Shown piece by piece: positions 1 through 10,850 of a DNA stretch of 64,000 bases. Where the stretch lies: assembly GCF_000275845.1 (NCBI RefSeq), contig NW_006766897.1, positions 64,938-128,937 of the forward strand, in the 5' to 3' direction. The DNA is from Dichomitus squalens LYAD-421 SS1. Its lineage: Eukaryota; Basidiomycota; Agaricomycetes; Polyporales; Polyporaceae. The translations under genes were made by a program, and so were the position numbers. Below the pieces are notes generated by a model. That model ran no database searches. It was not told the origin of the DNA and saw only the letters and a list, made by a program, of their open reading frames with translations. Each line of letters opens with the position of its first letter. Position 1 is the first letter of the stretch.

Positions 1-501
1 CTGGACAAGACGAAGCAGAAGCTCCCGTCCATGTCCGTCAGTGGCGGCAGCCTCTCGCCGCGTTCGCCTGCCCTCCGTGCAGGCGCGGACGACGACGGAG
101 ACGACGAAGACGACAAGCCGCTCGGGCTCCGCGTCTCGCGCGCGTTTGGCACCTCCTTCAACCCCTCGAGCGCTCGCGGGGACGACGACGACGACGACGA
201 CAAGCCGCTGGCCCTACACCCGGACCAGGTGCGCAAGTCGCAGTTCTATATGGCGCAGGCGCAGCAGCAGATGCTCGCGCAGGCGCAGATGGCGCAGATG
301 GCGGCGGCCGCGCAACAGTCGATGATCTTTGGTGCGCCGTCGATGATGGGCTCGGGTTTCTTCGGGCCCCCCATGGCAGCAGCCGCCCCAATAATGGCGT
401 ACCCCCAGCTGCCTCCAACTCCCCCGCCCATGCAGGATGCGGTCAAGTTGGGACGCGTTGACAAGTGGCGGCACGACGTTGCGGTCGAGGGCCAGCGGTG
501 A
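1..501 (+). CDS. 3' end of a PH-domain (Skg3/Caf120-like) protein, partial
   Basis: The frame is open from the window edge to a TGA at 499-501, so only the C-terminal ~166 residues are seen. They are low-complexity: two acidic DDDDDK-type patches, each followed by a K-P-L-(G/A)-L motif, then a Gln/Ala/Met-rich stretch, a Pro-rich stretch and a basic tail ending VDKWRHDVAVEGQR. No catalytic domain lies in this part. The pattern of repeated 'DDKPL' acidic motifs plus a 'GRVDKWRxDVAVEG' end resembles the tails of basidiomycete PH-domain proteins related to Skg3/Caf120, as far as I remember that family. The 5' part is outside the window, so the family call is tentative; that this is a real coding tail is more secure. 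Confidence 0.55.
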   Translation: MDKTKQKLPSMSVSGGSLSPRSPALRAGADDDGDDEDDKPLGLRVSRAFGTSFNPSSARGDDDDDDDKPLALHPDQVRKSQFYMAQAQQQMLAQAQMAQMAAAAQQSMIFGAPSMMGSGFFGPPMAAAAPIMAYPQLPPTPPPMQDAVKLGRVDKWRHDVAVEGQR

Positions 502-1174
502 TGTGGCATGGCGTCGAGATTTTGGGACGTTTGCTCCTCATACCCTTCCAGGAGCTCGGATCTTCCGTTCGGTTGGTAGGCCTGGCGTGGCCGTGGACTC
601 TGGATCCGTCATCGATAATTCTCATGTTTCTCTTCGTATTCGTACCATTGTGCGTTCTGTCTCGAAAACAAGCGTTGCTTTCCCCCGGCTGTCGTGATCT
701 CGTAGTGCACCCACCGTTAATCTCCGTATCCCTATGCATGCATATCCGTCGCATTGACCTGGCCATCATTCAAATTTAGCACACCCCGTATCATATCTTG
801 CAGCAACAGAATACAGTAATTTGTAGAATGTCCGCGGTGATTAACTGGGAGTGAAACTACAAGATCGTGAGACATCATGGCGAAGGTGCTGAAGAGAACG
901 CGACAGCGGTATCTCGGTGGAAAAAAAAGCAATGCGACTATTGTGGTGGGAAATGTATCGTTCATGCTGGCGTGCTGGGGGGTAGGTAACCTTAACGAAG
1001 CCTGGGTCACGAAAGCCATCGACGGGGTGGGGTGCATGGGATACAAGGGTGGAAGATGCGTCTGTACTTACAATGAGAACCGATATGGACTCGAGCATAA
1101 TGCATAAATAATCAAAGTCCGTACGGTAATGAGATCGGTTCTCTGCGCGTCCGCGCGCGGACACGTGTGCGTCA
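502..1174. other. intergenic, convergent 3' ends
   Basis: This gap lies between the partial gene on the plus strand and the Kelch gene on the minus strand. Short open frames on both strands have no recognisable domain or splice pattern. It most likely holds the two 3' UTRs. Confidence 0.6.
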
Positions 1175-4100
1175 TCAGCTCGCCTCCTCTTCTGGCGGGT
1201 TGGGATTGAGCAGGTACAGCCGTCGCTTCGGCACCGTCACGATGGACACGTCGCGGCGACTAAGCTCGTCCTCGATCCGCCGCTGGCGCGTGTCCTCGTC
1301 GTCGTCATCGTCGTCGTCGTCGACGTCGGGCGAGGCGTGCCCGTGCGACGTCGAGCGGTAGTCGTGCTCAGGGCCCGCGGTGCGGTAAGGCGGCTGGTGG
1401 TGCTGATATGGGCCGCGCCCTCCGGGCTCGGTCGGGAAGGGGACCGCAACGGACTCGTTTGTCGACAGCGGGCGCGATCCAGCTGGGGAGCCTGCGCGGG
1501 GGACAGCTGAAAACGCAGCAGGCTCGGCGCGCAGGCGAGAGAAGATAACGGAGAGAACGGATTCCCTAGGGCGGCCGTTCCAAGCAAGGGCGATCAAAAT
1601 GATGTAGAACACGGCCGTCCAGGCCAAGAAGACTCCAAAGGCCGCTCTGAGGCCGCGCTGCCATAGGGCAACGAGGGAAAAAATCGTGAGGGCTAGTAGA
1701 AGCGTATGGAAGAGAACATGGATGAAGCCCTCGAAGAGCGGGGGAAGGATAGGGTGGCCGACCGGGCGTTGTTGACCTAACATAAGCCCGTTCGTGCTGT
1801 TGATCTCCATTGGTGTCGTCCCGGGCGTCCATGCTTCTCGCCTGTCTATGGGGCTGAGACCATACTCGCCACCCTATGCACATGTCAACGTCACGCGGAC
1901 AACATAACCAGTAACTCCACACACCATGCCACTGGTACTACGGCGGGGGTCAAGCCAACTCATGTCGCTGAGGTTGCGCGGGCGATGACTAGGGCGTGGA
2001 TCCGAGAACGCAGCGAGACTATTGGCGCTCATGCGACGTTGGCGGATGGGCCGGTTCACAACCTCGAAGGACCGCTGCGAGGGTGTGTACGGCTGATCGT
2101 CCGCCACTGTGCCAGTGTCGTTGGAGCGCCGACCCGTGATGCCTGCCCATGTTCCAATTCCCGCCCACGACCTTATTCTCCGCTTGCCCTCCTTAATCCC
2201 GTCTGGTGGATGTGATGCAGGCTCGGAGCGTGCTGAGGGACTCGCTGCGCGTTCGTTCACGCTCAGCTTCTCCAGGGTGGAATCGGCTCGGAATCGGCCG
2301 TCGGTTTGCTCCCGGTCCCTAGGACTGACACATCGCCTCATGGCCAACGCGAGGAGTTGCAGAAGGGGAACGAGGCCGTAAAGGCAAGCGAAGAGCGCCA
2401 AGCCTGCCTTCCCGTGAGCTGTCTGAAGGTGGAGTGACGTCAAAGCCCGTTTGGCGATTGGTGAGACCGCGGTGATGGAGGTGAACGAGGTGGCGAGGCC
2501 GACGATACCGAGTGCATATGCCGCAACCCCGACGACGACACCGAGGTACATGAAAGCCAAGTTACGGTCCGTGAGACGAGTGGTGCTCACGGCGGGTTGG
2601 GAGATGCGGTAGAATGCCGCAGCGGGGAGGAAGAGGGCAACGGAAACGGCGCCCAGAGCCTTGTGCAACATCGACGTGTTGAACGGGAAGGAGTTGGACG
2701 GAGATGACTGGAGACCTCCACCTCCAGAACTGGGAGAGCCCGAAGGCGAGCCAGTGCCAGTACCAGTGCCAGTGCTGGTAGATCCAGGTTTTGAAGAACC
2801 CGATGTTGCTGACCCCAGGGAGGTTGCACACTGCGACAAATATTGCACAGTGACACCTTGGCCATTGGCGTTGATACCAGATTGCAATGAGCCGGAGAAG
2901 CCGCTCCAGGTCGCATTAGTCTTAGACAGGGACGCGTTATACGCTCGCAAGATCCATACATCCTGGAGATAATTCCCCGCGGCGTCACGCCCGCCAAATA
3001 TGATAGTATCCGACGCCGCGATGCTGGTGTCGCCGACGAGCGTCGTCGGAACAGACAGGACTGCAGCACCTTGCCGTGGTTTGGGATACTTGCTGCCCGA
3101 GTTAGGGTCGCCCGCAGGAAGTACACGCGCCCATGCCCCTGAGGATGTAAACATCAGCTTATTGCAATTCTCGAACATGTGTAGAAGGCGACGAACCTGT
3201 TCCAATCTCTAACACATCCTAACGGGTTTAGACTCAGTGAACCCAATCACGCCTTCTTAATCAACAGAAAACCTACAACTTCGCCCCGGGCCAACCCACC
3301 GCCATCGTCCCACAGAGAACTGTTGAACGTTCCCAGTAAAACGAAAGCCTGCTGATTGAAGTCCGTTGATGCTCCGTTCATGTTCGGCACGACGGCAGGG
3401 TCGATGCGTGCCGCGATGCACGGTGCAATAGACTTCACATCTCCCGAAGAGGCATCAATAATCTGTGTGTCCTGTACGGCGCAAGAGGAGTCCAGTATAG
3501 CTTGCGTAGACGTAGCTGATGTGCAGCCCCCGACAGCGACAATCTGCTGCCCGATAATAGTACCGCCCATGGAAACCCTACCAGTAATGTCTGTGTTGAT
3601 ATTCACGCGCGTCCACGAAGCATTGATCTGATTAGGGTTGTTGGAAGAAAGAGTGCCGGATATGTCCATGCGCCAAACTTCTGACAGCGGGGAGATCGTC
3701 TTGCCATCATATCCCCCGGCCATATAGAAGGAGTTGTTGAGGGAGACACCTGGATTAGAGGTTCGGACATCGATGCCACCAACAGCACCCCACCGAGCTG
3801 AAGGGCCGCCGGGTGAGATGCCAACCTGCTGCCAAAATTTGCTGGTGTAATCAAATTCCTGGGTCGGAAATGAGAGAGCGATCGGACAAGGTTAGGCCAT
3901 AGGATAGCACGAACCCAAATATCGGCCAGGCCGGTATCGCTCGAACTTTCACCGTCAACGATAACATGACCGTGGCGACTGCGGGAGTTCAGCCAAGACC
4001 ATGCCTAGACCAGAACACACTCACTAGCTGGCAGCTGAGTCGTCTCCGCTTATCATAGCAGACCTGGAGGGCGGTTTGGTGTCGAGCTGATTGGGAGCTT

Positions 4101-4467
4101 GTGGGCTGCTCCACTGCAAGCTCTTGAGATCGAGACTGAGGAAGTGCTATGCTCAACGAGTGAGATGCCATTCAGAGCACGCCAAGACGTACGCGTAGGT
4201 GTTCTGTGTCGCGAAGCCCTGCTGTGATTCTCCTCCGAAGATGAGAAGCAGCCCGTCCGTACTGTCGTAGCCGATGCTCGCATCTTTGAGCGGAGGAGGA
4301 ACGGAGGTGCCACTGAGGAGACCCGTGAGTTCAATCCACTGCAGTGGCGGAACGGGCATGGAGGTTGAGATTGTTTGGGCATGAACGGTGGGAAGACATG
4401 ATGAGATGAACGAGACGAGGAGGCAGACGAGAACATGTCGCAAGCGTGAACGAGAACAGAGAAGCAT
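1175..4467 (-). CDS. Secreted/membrane Kelch-repeat protein with C-terminal multi-helix membrane domain
   Basis: Six exons join in phase: 4467-4193, 4135-4025, 3978-3915, 3858-3277, 3196-1923 and 1841-1175, giving 990 residues. I chose the ATG at 4467 because a signal peptide with core HVLVCLLVSFISS follows it directly; an in-frame ATG at 4515 is possible. The luminal half has Kelch repeats: after splicing the blades read NTYALDLKSLQW and ADIWEFDYTSKFW, followed by an AGGYDGK turn and later IIFGGRD. A Ser/Gly/Thr-rich linker follows. About five hydrophobic segments come next (starts LHKALGAV, LAFMYLGV, GLALFACL, FIHVLFHT, AAFGVFLA). The cytosolic tail has an Asp9 tract. His residues in the helices suggest a cytochrome b561-like bundle, but that is inference. 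The role is unknown; it may be a cell-surface protein. Confidence 0.85.
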
Positions 4468-6152
4468 TTTGGAAGACGAGGGCGGCCAGGGGTGCGGGTG
4501 GCCTGGGGAGCCCATGCTCGCGGCGAGCAGGGAGGAGGAGGACAAAGCCAGCGGATCGATGTGGTTGTTCACGAGAAGGGGCGTTGTCCCAGGAGGCGTG
4601 CCCGCGCCGGCCACTCCTCCCGCCGTCCGCACATTAGCCGCTCACGCCACGCCCCCTCCGAGCGGTTCACCGCGGCCGAGGTCCGCCATCGCTGCTTTCC
4701 CAGTGCTTCCACCACCGCAGCCGTACTTATCGCTCCTCGTCTTGACCCTCCAAGCTCTTTCCTCTGACCAGCATGATCTCGCCAGCTCTGCTAGCACATG
4801 CCCTCAATCTTTCGAGCTGAGCGCGTCGAGTTGCGAATTGTGGCGACAAATGGTTGCACCGTTCTCAGGCCGCGCAATGTCGCCGTCCTGCCGGACAAAA
4901 CCCGCCGGACTGCTGATTCAAATGTATTCATAGTCCACATGGAGCTATTGTCGGATCCAGGACGAGACAGGCTAGTCTCCACCAGCCTTCCCGTACAAGC
5001 CGAGCCGTGTGGCCGAAATACTCGCCGCAGTCCCGCCACAAAACTTCGAGCTTGTTGTACCTTGTCGGGTAATCTGTCGACGCACTGCTGACCTTTCAAG
5101 TTCCCCGGCTAGACGTGCAAGAAGGCCCGGACATTACAGAGCCGAGCTACCGTTGCCTGTGATGCGCTTCTGTACAATCGCGAGTAGCTCTCACCCGAGA
5201 ACTTGGTTTCTACCACATTCATCGAACCTTCCAGACGAGCATCCTGGCTGCCGCATGAATGTCGGCATTTGGATTATCAGTCTCGTGCAACGTCCGCGCA
5301 GAATACCTCACACATACGCGTCGGTCAACGGTCACTCCAGCCGCTGTATGTTTCGCCGAGCGCGTGCTCGCCGTGAAATCACTCTACCACGTCAACAGCG
5401 GACTTGTTGGAGTGAGTTCATGGACGTGGAAGACCTGTTCTAAAATAGAGCCGATGTCTCTCAGGGGGCAGCCGACCGTGCAATCTCCATTGCTACGCAG
5501 TTCGACGGAGTCAGTCGTGGTTTCGACCGCTCGCAGGCGAACGCAGTTCGGTGCTGGAAGCAGTCAAACAGTGAGATTCCGTTGGCGCCGAGATCAGATC
5601 TTGACTGGACTCTCGCAAGAACAGGCTTCGTGGAATCCAGTGAGGTAACTTCGATGAGAAGTGGGTCTGAGCGGCAGGCGATACACGCCTGGGCTAAAGA
5701 GCTGTAGCAGGTTCTTTCTTTCCGATGTACTAACTATCAAGATCAATAAACCTTCTGACGGTCGCAATGTTGTAACCTCCTCGGAACGACGCGTTTGAGA
5801 TAGACGACAGTGATCCTGAGTGCCTGCACAAGTTGCGTTCGGGGCATGCATGTGTGAACGTGGCCATGCCCATGTAGTGCGCTAGTATCCTTTGCAGACG
5901 CAACTTACTACTGAATGTGGTTATGGCTACACGCTCAACTCAGGTAGATGCAAGTTGCGCCTGGCAGTGCAACGTGACAACCAAATTGAGCGGTTGTTTC
6001 GCGTTACCTCCGACTGCTACTAGTACTGAAAGAGCAGTTAAGCATACCCAGAAAACACATCAATTGTACAACTACCGCAAAGGGCATAGTAGTCCCTGGA
6101 CGGTGAGCTATCAGCCAGACTATAGACAAGTACAAGATCAAGAACCTGATCT
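4468..6152. other. intergenic, no gene recognised
   Basis: About 1.7 kb upstream of the Kelch gene. Several open frames of 80-180 codons exist on the plus strand, but they overlap each other, have no conserved motif and do not join by splice sites into a sensible protein. The proximal few hundred bases should hold the Kelch gene promoter. The rest is the start of a gene-poor stretch. Confidence 0.5.
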
Positions 6153-6654
6153 TAGGCCCTGGTCGGCAACATCAACCCTGTGGGATCAACCCAGGGTGGC
6201 TCCTGCCAAATGGCAGCCAGGTTGATCACACAGTTGATCTGTCTCCGAACGCCCTCCGAACGGTCGGTCCTTTCCTTAATCCGGTAACATCTCGGCCAGA
6301 TAGCGCCCGCTGGTGTCTGTCACCATCACCTCATTGACGCCCTCAGCCTCTTGGGCTTAACTGCTTATCCTACTTCACAAACATGTCGTGAGCCTTCGAA
6401 TTTCTGAATATAGTCATAGCAATGCATAGGGTACATGACTATTGACTTTTCCCGGAAATTTTATCCATAGAGCCCAACCTGAGATCTCAACTAGCCAAAG
6501 TGGCTGAAAGTCACACAGCGATAAGACAGGGTGACGCATCACGACAATCCCATAAGCGCCAGGGCTGAGTCAGCGCTTTCCGGAGGGGTTCCGTGAAGCG
6601 CTCGATATCAACCCATTGATCAACCCAGGGTTGATGTTGCCGACCCAGGCCTTA
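6153..6654. mobile_element. MITE-like element with terminal inverted repeats and TA flanks
   Basis: The left end (6155 onward) and right end (back from 6652) carry inverted repeats of about 26 bp. A perfect 18-bp core, tcggcaacatcaaccctg, lies at 6163-6180 and its reverse complement at 6626-6643. Outside the core the arms still match (ggccctgg against aggcctggg). Each end is flanked by TA (6153-6154 and 6653-6654), which fits a TA target-site duplication of the Tc1/mariner type. A 13-bp direct repeat, gatcaacccaggg, sits at 6184 and 6618 just inside the ends. The ~0.5 kb interior has no coding frame, so the element would be non-autonomous. The outermost bases are not perfectly symmetric, so the exact ends may be off by a base or two. 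Confidence 0.7.
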
Positions 6655-8617
6655 CCTGCTCCCGCGATTCCCACACAGGTTCCAAGCGAGACGTGATCGA
6701 GACGAAGCGCCCATATCATCAAGCGTCTGTTATGTAGGCGCCCCTGAGAACCCTGTTGTCAAGTCCGAGCTCCCCGCAGTGTCTGTGCTGACATCGCTCT
6801 TGCGGACCAAGGACACCATCTCCTAACAGTACCCCTCGATGTATCATTGCTTTAGAGGATTACTCACCTCATCGAGTTATTTATCGGTCAGTCTGCACGC
6901 GACAGGCACTCACTGTGGCTTACTCGTCTGTAACAGCCTTGATCACAATGATGGCCAATAGCATACCTACGTTCAGACTCATGGCTGACCGTCTTATCGG
7001 CGTTTGTACCCACAGAAAAAGTGGAGAAAACTACCGCTGGCATATCAGATCATCTGATGTTATGTCTTCTGTTTTCGGGCACAGAAAGGGATCCCGCGTA
7101 CGCGGGCGGCCCCACCCCCTCGTGCTCTCTGACTGCCACGGTACGCCCGACCATCCCATGACGAGCTCCGCGAGTCTAACCCTCTATCGCTGCGGCAGCT
7201 AAGCCCATGCCAAAGGTATCCTGAAGATCGAGCAAAGCAAATGAGTCGCAAGCCGGGTAGCCCGAGGCAACTTCGACGCCACGCAAAGTGATGAGCAGCA
7301 TGGCCTCACTTGCGCACGCCGTGCATTCGGAGTCGCCCATCGCATCAGCCGCCCCAGAGCACACCTATACGGGAAAACACCGTCTTTACCACAATCCCCC
7401 GAGCCGGAGGGCTCCCCTCCAAAACCACATGAGCGGCCGCCGTCCAAAGCTCAAGGCTCGAATGGATAACTCGGATCACTCTGAACAGAGACATTACCTC
7501 TATAGCAGGGACAGTAGCATGTCCGCTCTATGGGCTACCGGTGTGTCACGTATACACGCAAGCCTTGAGCCACCAATTTTGACAGCACTCCGCTGGCGGC
7601 CAGCAGCTACCGCGCCCGCGCGCTCTCCAAACTGATGGCCGGCCAAAACCCTTCTAGGACAACACCGACAGCGCACTGGGCGGCTGAGACTGCGCAGAAA
7701 GGCGACTCTGCTCCCATCACGTTCCCGCGCTCCGCCACAAGAGGCTTGGTCCGGTTATCCGTCAACGTCTGTAACCGCCGTTACCGCGGTCGGTCGGTCG
7801 GTCGGCGGGTGCATGCGCTGCTGTGGGGTTACAGCTCAAAACCACGTCAGACTCTGTGTCGGAGCTCAGGTCCGTTAGCGGACACGTCCACCGTCGCCCA
7901 CAACAGGCGATAGCTGCCTTGTCGACACAGGTCGCACGGAGAGTGCAGAGCAAGGGTAACGGGACATTCACCTCAGGAGCTACTCCACGCCCAATACATG
8001 CCTCGATGAACGTTGGGGGGAATGACACAACAATCCAGCGAATATGCTAATTCCAAGGACAAGCAGGCTTTCGCCACCATGTGGCGGGGTGGCGGGACTG
8101 ACGCGGACTGGCCGCCACCCGACCCCCTTACACGCGGGCACGCGCTATCGTCCTAGGATGGCAGCGCGGCTATTCTACCAGGTGAGGCTGCCCCTCCTCC
8201 CAGCGTATGCGGACATCACTATTCGATGGCAATACACAGGTCCGTTTCCCAATGTGTGAGACGTGCGCGCAATCGCAGCTATCTGTTCAGTCGCGAATGT
8301 GCGCCGCGCGCTGAAGGTATCCCGCTCTGCCTGCGTCGAGGCGCGGCGCCCGAGCATGAGTCCCCTCCTCGACTCTGCCATCGCGCGCGGATAGGTTTGC
8401 GAACGCTCAGTTCGGTGAGTGTTATAAAACTCTCTGTGCGCAGTCGTCCAGATGCTCAACGAACTCGGTGCACACATCCAATACACTACACGGAATCCTA
8501 CGCATTTCACTAATTGACATGTCTTCAGTGTAAGTCTCCATATCCTTCCCGGGGTGGACCAGGCACTCCGGTAGCGAACTGTACGACTTGACATCTAGTC
8601 GATGTGGCGCACGCTAG
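6655..8617. other. gene-poor stretch, no confident gene
   Basis: Nearly 2 kb with only scattered short frames in all six phases. A gtgagt donor near 8416 with a gcgcag acceptor at about 8443, and a gtaagt donor at 8530, could mark 5' exons of the zinc-finger gene that follows, but no joined frame was convincing. No tRNA or rRNA was seen. Confidence 0.5.
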
Positions 8618-9109
8618 TCCACCCTTCATACGTCCGCTGCTGACCAGTTTGTAACAAAATGCAGTCACTACCCCCAGGTTCTCCAACAGGCCGCTGGCAA
8701 CCCAGAAGTGTTCCAATGCATCCCATGCAGGAATGGGCGCGCGATGAGCGGCGACGAAGCCCAGCAGCACATCTACCAAGTCCACGGACTCGCACTGTGC
8801 GTTGAATCCAGTGTCTTACGGGGCTGAATCTAACAAATCTCATGTCGTTTGGATTATCAGCAACCCAATCAACTGCGGTGTGTGCGGCTGGACATTCGGT
8901 GCTTTGGGCCGATACGCTGCGCACCAATGGCTGCAGTATGTCAATCCTCATGCATTTTGCGATATCATGCTCAAAGTGATCTTCATAACAGCGTCCTCAC
9001 TAAACCGTGCACTCAGTGTGGCATCAACTTCCGCTCCGCACACGACAGGTTTGCTCATCTGTGTGAGCGCCACAACCTCACCACGGAGAACGCGCACTTG
9101 TTCAAGTAA
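8618..9109 (+). CDS. Small C2H2 zinc-finger protein (at least three fingers), 5' end unresolved
   Basis: Three exons join in phase: from 8618 (or 8648) to 8796, 8861-8935, and 8992-9109 with TAA. Splicing restores zinc-finger spacing. The first finger-like unit is F-x-C-x2-C-x13-H-x4-H. The second is CGVCGWTF...AAHQWLH, a clean C-x2-C-x12-H-x3-H that exists only after the 8936-8991 intron is removed. The third is CTQCGINF...AHLCERH (C-x2-C-x12-H-x4-H). A branch-like ctaac lies before the 8860 acceptor. An in-frame TAG at 8615-8617 shows the first exon must begin after it, and no good start exon was found upstream; an internal ATG at 8744 would give a minimal protein. It resembles tandem-finger proteins that are expanded in mushrooms. 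It may be a shrinking gene or pseudogene. Confidence 0.55.
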
Positions 9110-10850
9110 AGCCTCTGAACTGCAAGCTTTCGTCCATCTAGAGATATTTCTCGGCTATTAATTCTTGTCGCACTGCCCACGACCATAGAGTAGACCTAAT
9201 CTAGTAGTGTACTAATGTCGTCATAGCGTATAATGTAGATAAACGATACTGACCTCTCTAGTGTAGCATAGCACATCCAGTATTCCCATTCTTGAACCAT
9301 CCCATACCCAGACCGTTCCGACGATACAGCTCTACATTTTGATCCCCGAAGCGTCAGCGACACGTTCGATATCCGCGAAAGTAGCCGGTAATTTTAATCC
9401 CCCTCTGGTTCACGGGAAGGCGCGCTAGGTGAAGAGGGCCGACGCCCGAGATCCCCGTCCGGAGCCTTACAATTTGCTCCCCGAAACTGCCGTCGTTGGC
9501 GTCTCGAATTGATGATGACGGGGGAGAGGGGTTATGGTGAGATCGGCGACCTGATAGAACATCTCAGCACGTGGCGAGCAGCGGTGGACTTCTGGGGATT
9601 AGCACTGCGAAGGGGCCGATGCAGATCGGATGCAGAAAGGGGGAACTATCAGCGGGCCCGAGCGGAGATTGACCAGAGGCTACTGATATCTCGTGCATCT
9701 GAAGCGTTAGCGAAAAGTGCATCCACAAGTACATGCTGCGTGGAGGAGTCGGGCTGGGACAGTAACTCCGCCTGTCGTGCGCCCCGGTGAAGCGTGAACT
9801 TCTAGACACAACCTTGTTGCTTAGATCTTTTTTTTTTCTTTACTTTTTTGGGGGGGGGGGAGTAAACGTCTCGGAGGGGGGTAAGAAGACCCCAGAGGTC
9901 TAGGAGCATAGAGTGTGACGCCTGCGGATGGTAGACCACGATGTCATACCTACCTCAGTTTTGGAATGAGGCACGTAGCTACTAGATACGGCCCATGCAA
10001 TGTGGAGGCATCTGACAAATTCGAACCCGTGCACGTCAAGTGGTCCATCTGGACAACCCAGGAAGAGTGGAACGGAGCCGTAGATCATGCAGCATCGATG
10101 AGTTAGCTCTGTAAGGGGGATGGTTCAAGTCAATATCACCTCGATTTCGTCGCTGACCGCGGATGTGGGCCCGGGTGTGGGAATCATCAATATGGAGACC
10201 GTCCACAAACTAACTAAGCGATGCTGTTGTTCTCGTATAGACGTATGGACTAGGCTGGGCATCGAGCGGTTGACCGAAACTCGGGCGGAGGGAGTGAGGG
10301 GGAGGGGTTGATTTTGTTGCGAGTGTGGATTAGTCCGGACGCGCGTAAGTAGAGGTCGCTTCCGACCGGTGCCACCCAGATTCCTTTTGGAAGCATGACC
10401 ACGTGGGCGGTACCGGCGGTAAGACGCTTTGGCGTAGTTTGCCTGTGTAGGCGCAACTGCCACTGGTTCTGGGGTCCCGGTGGCACATGTCTGGAGGGAG
10501 GCGGAACATGCAATCCCACCTCACTGGCGTTTGTTCTGGTAACCTGATCATTTCCCGGGCGCGCCGCCTGTATTGTTCTTCACTCAATTTCTAGGCCTAA
10601 GGCAAATCGCGATCCTCTTTGCTCCAGTGCCGTAGGTGTCGACTTTTCCATGGTGCGCCCACAGCGCCTGCTGAATAGGGAATTCAAGGGCCGACTCTCG
10701 TTCGCGCTAGTATATAGCCTTCTCCTCATCCCTGGTCCTTGCACAACCTTCCTCAACCTTCTTATCATCGTTCTCTGTGAACAAGCACTCGCACAGCTTT
10801 CGGCGAATCTTTTCTCTGACTTCCAAACGATAGGGCGAACCAGCTCAACA
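9110..10850. other. intergenic with a T-run/G-run tract
   Basis: About 1.7 kb with no supported gene. A run of ten T (9828-9837), then six T (9844-9849) followed directly by eleven G (9850-9860), forms a low-complexity tract. Short frames at 9509-9790 and 10120-10460 have no recognisable domain. The last few hundred bases, including a tatatag at about 10710, probably hold the promoter of the next gene. Confidence 0.5.

Noticed and set aside
4388..5648. Overlapping frames of 90-180 codons upstream of the Kelch gene
   Set aside because: They overlap each other in several phases, lack motifs and cannot be joined by splice sites.
10110..10150. tRNA-like T-loop sequence ggttcaagtc
   Set aside because: No acceptor stem, D-loop or anticodon arm of proper spacing can be drawn around it.
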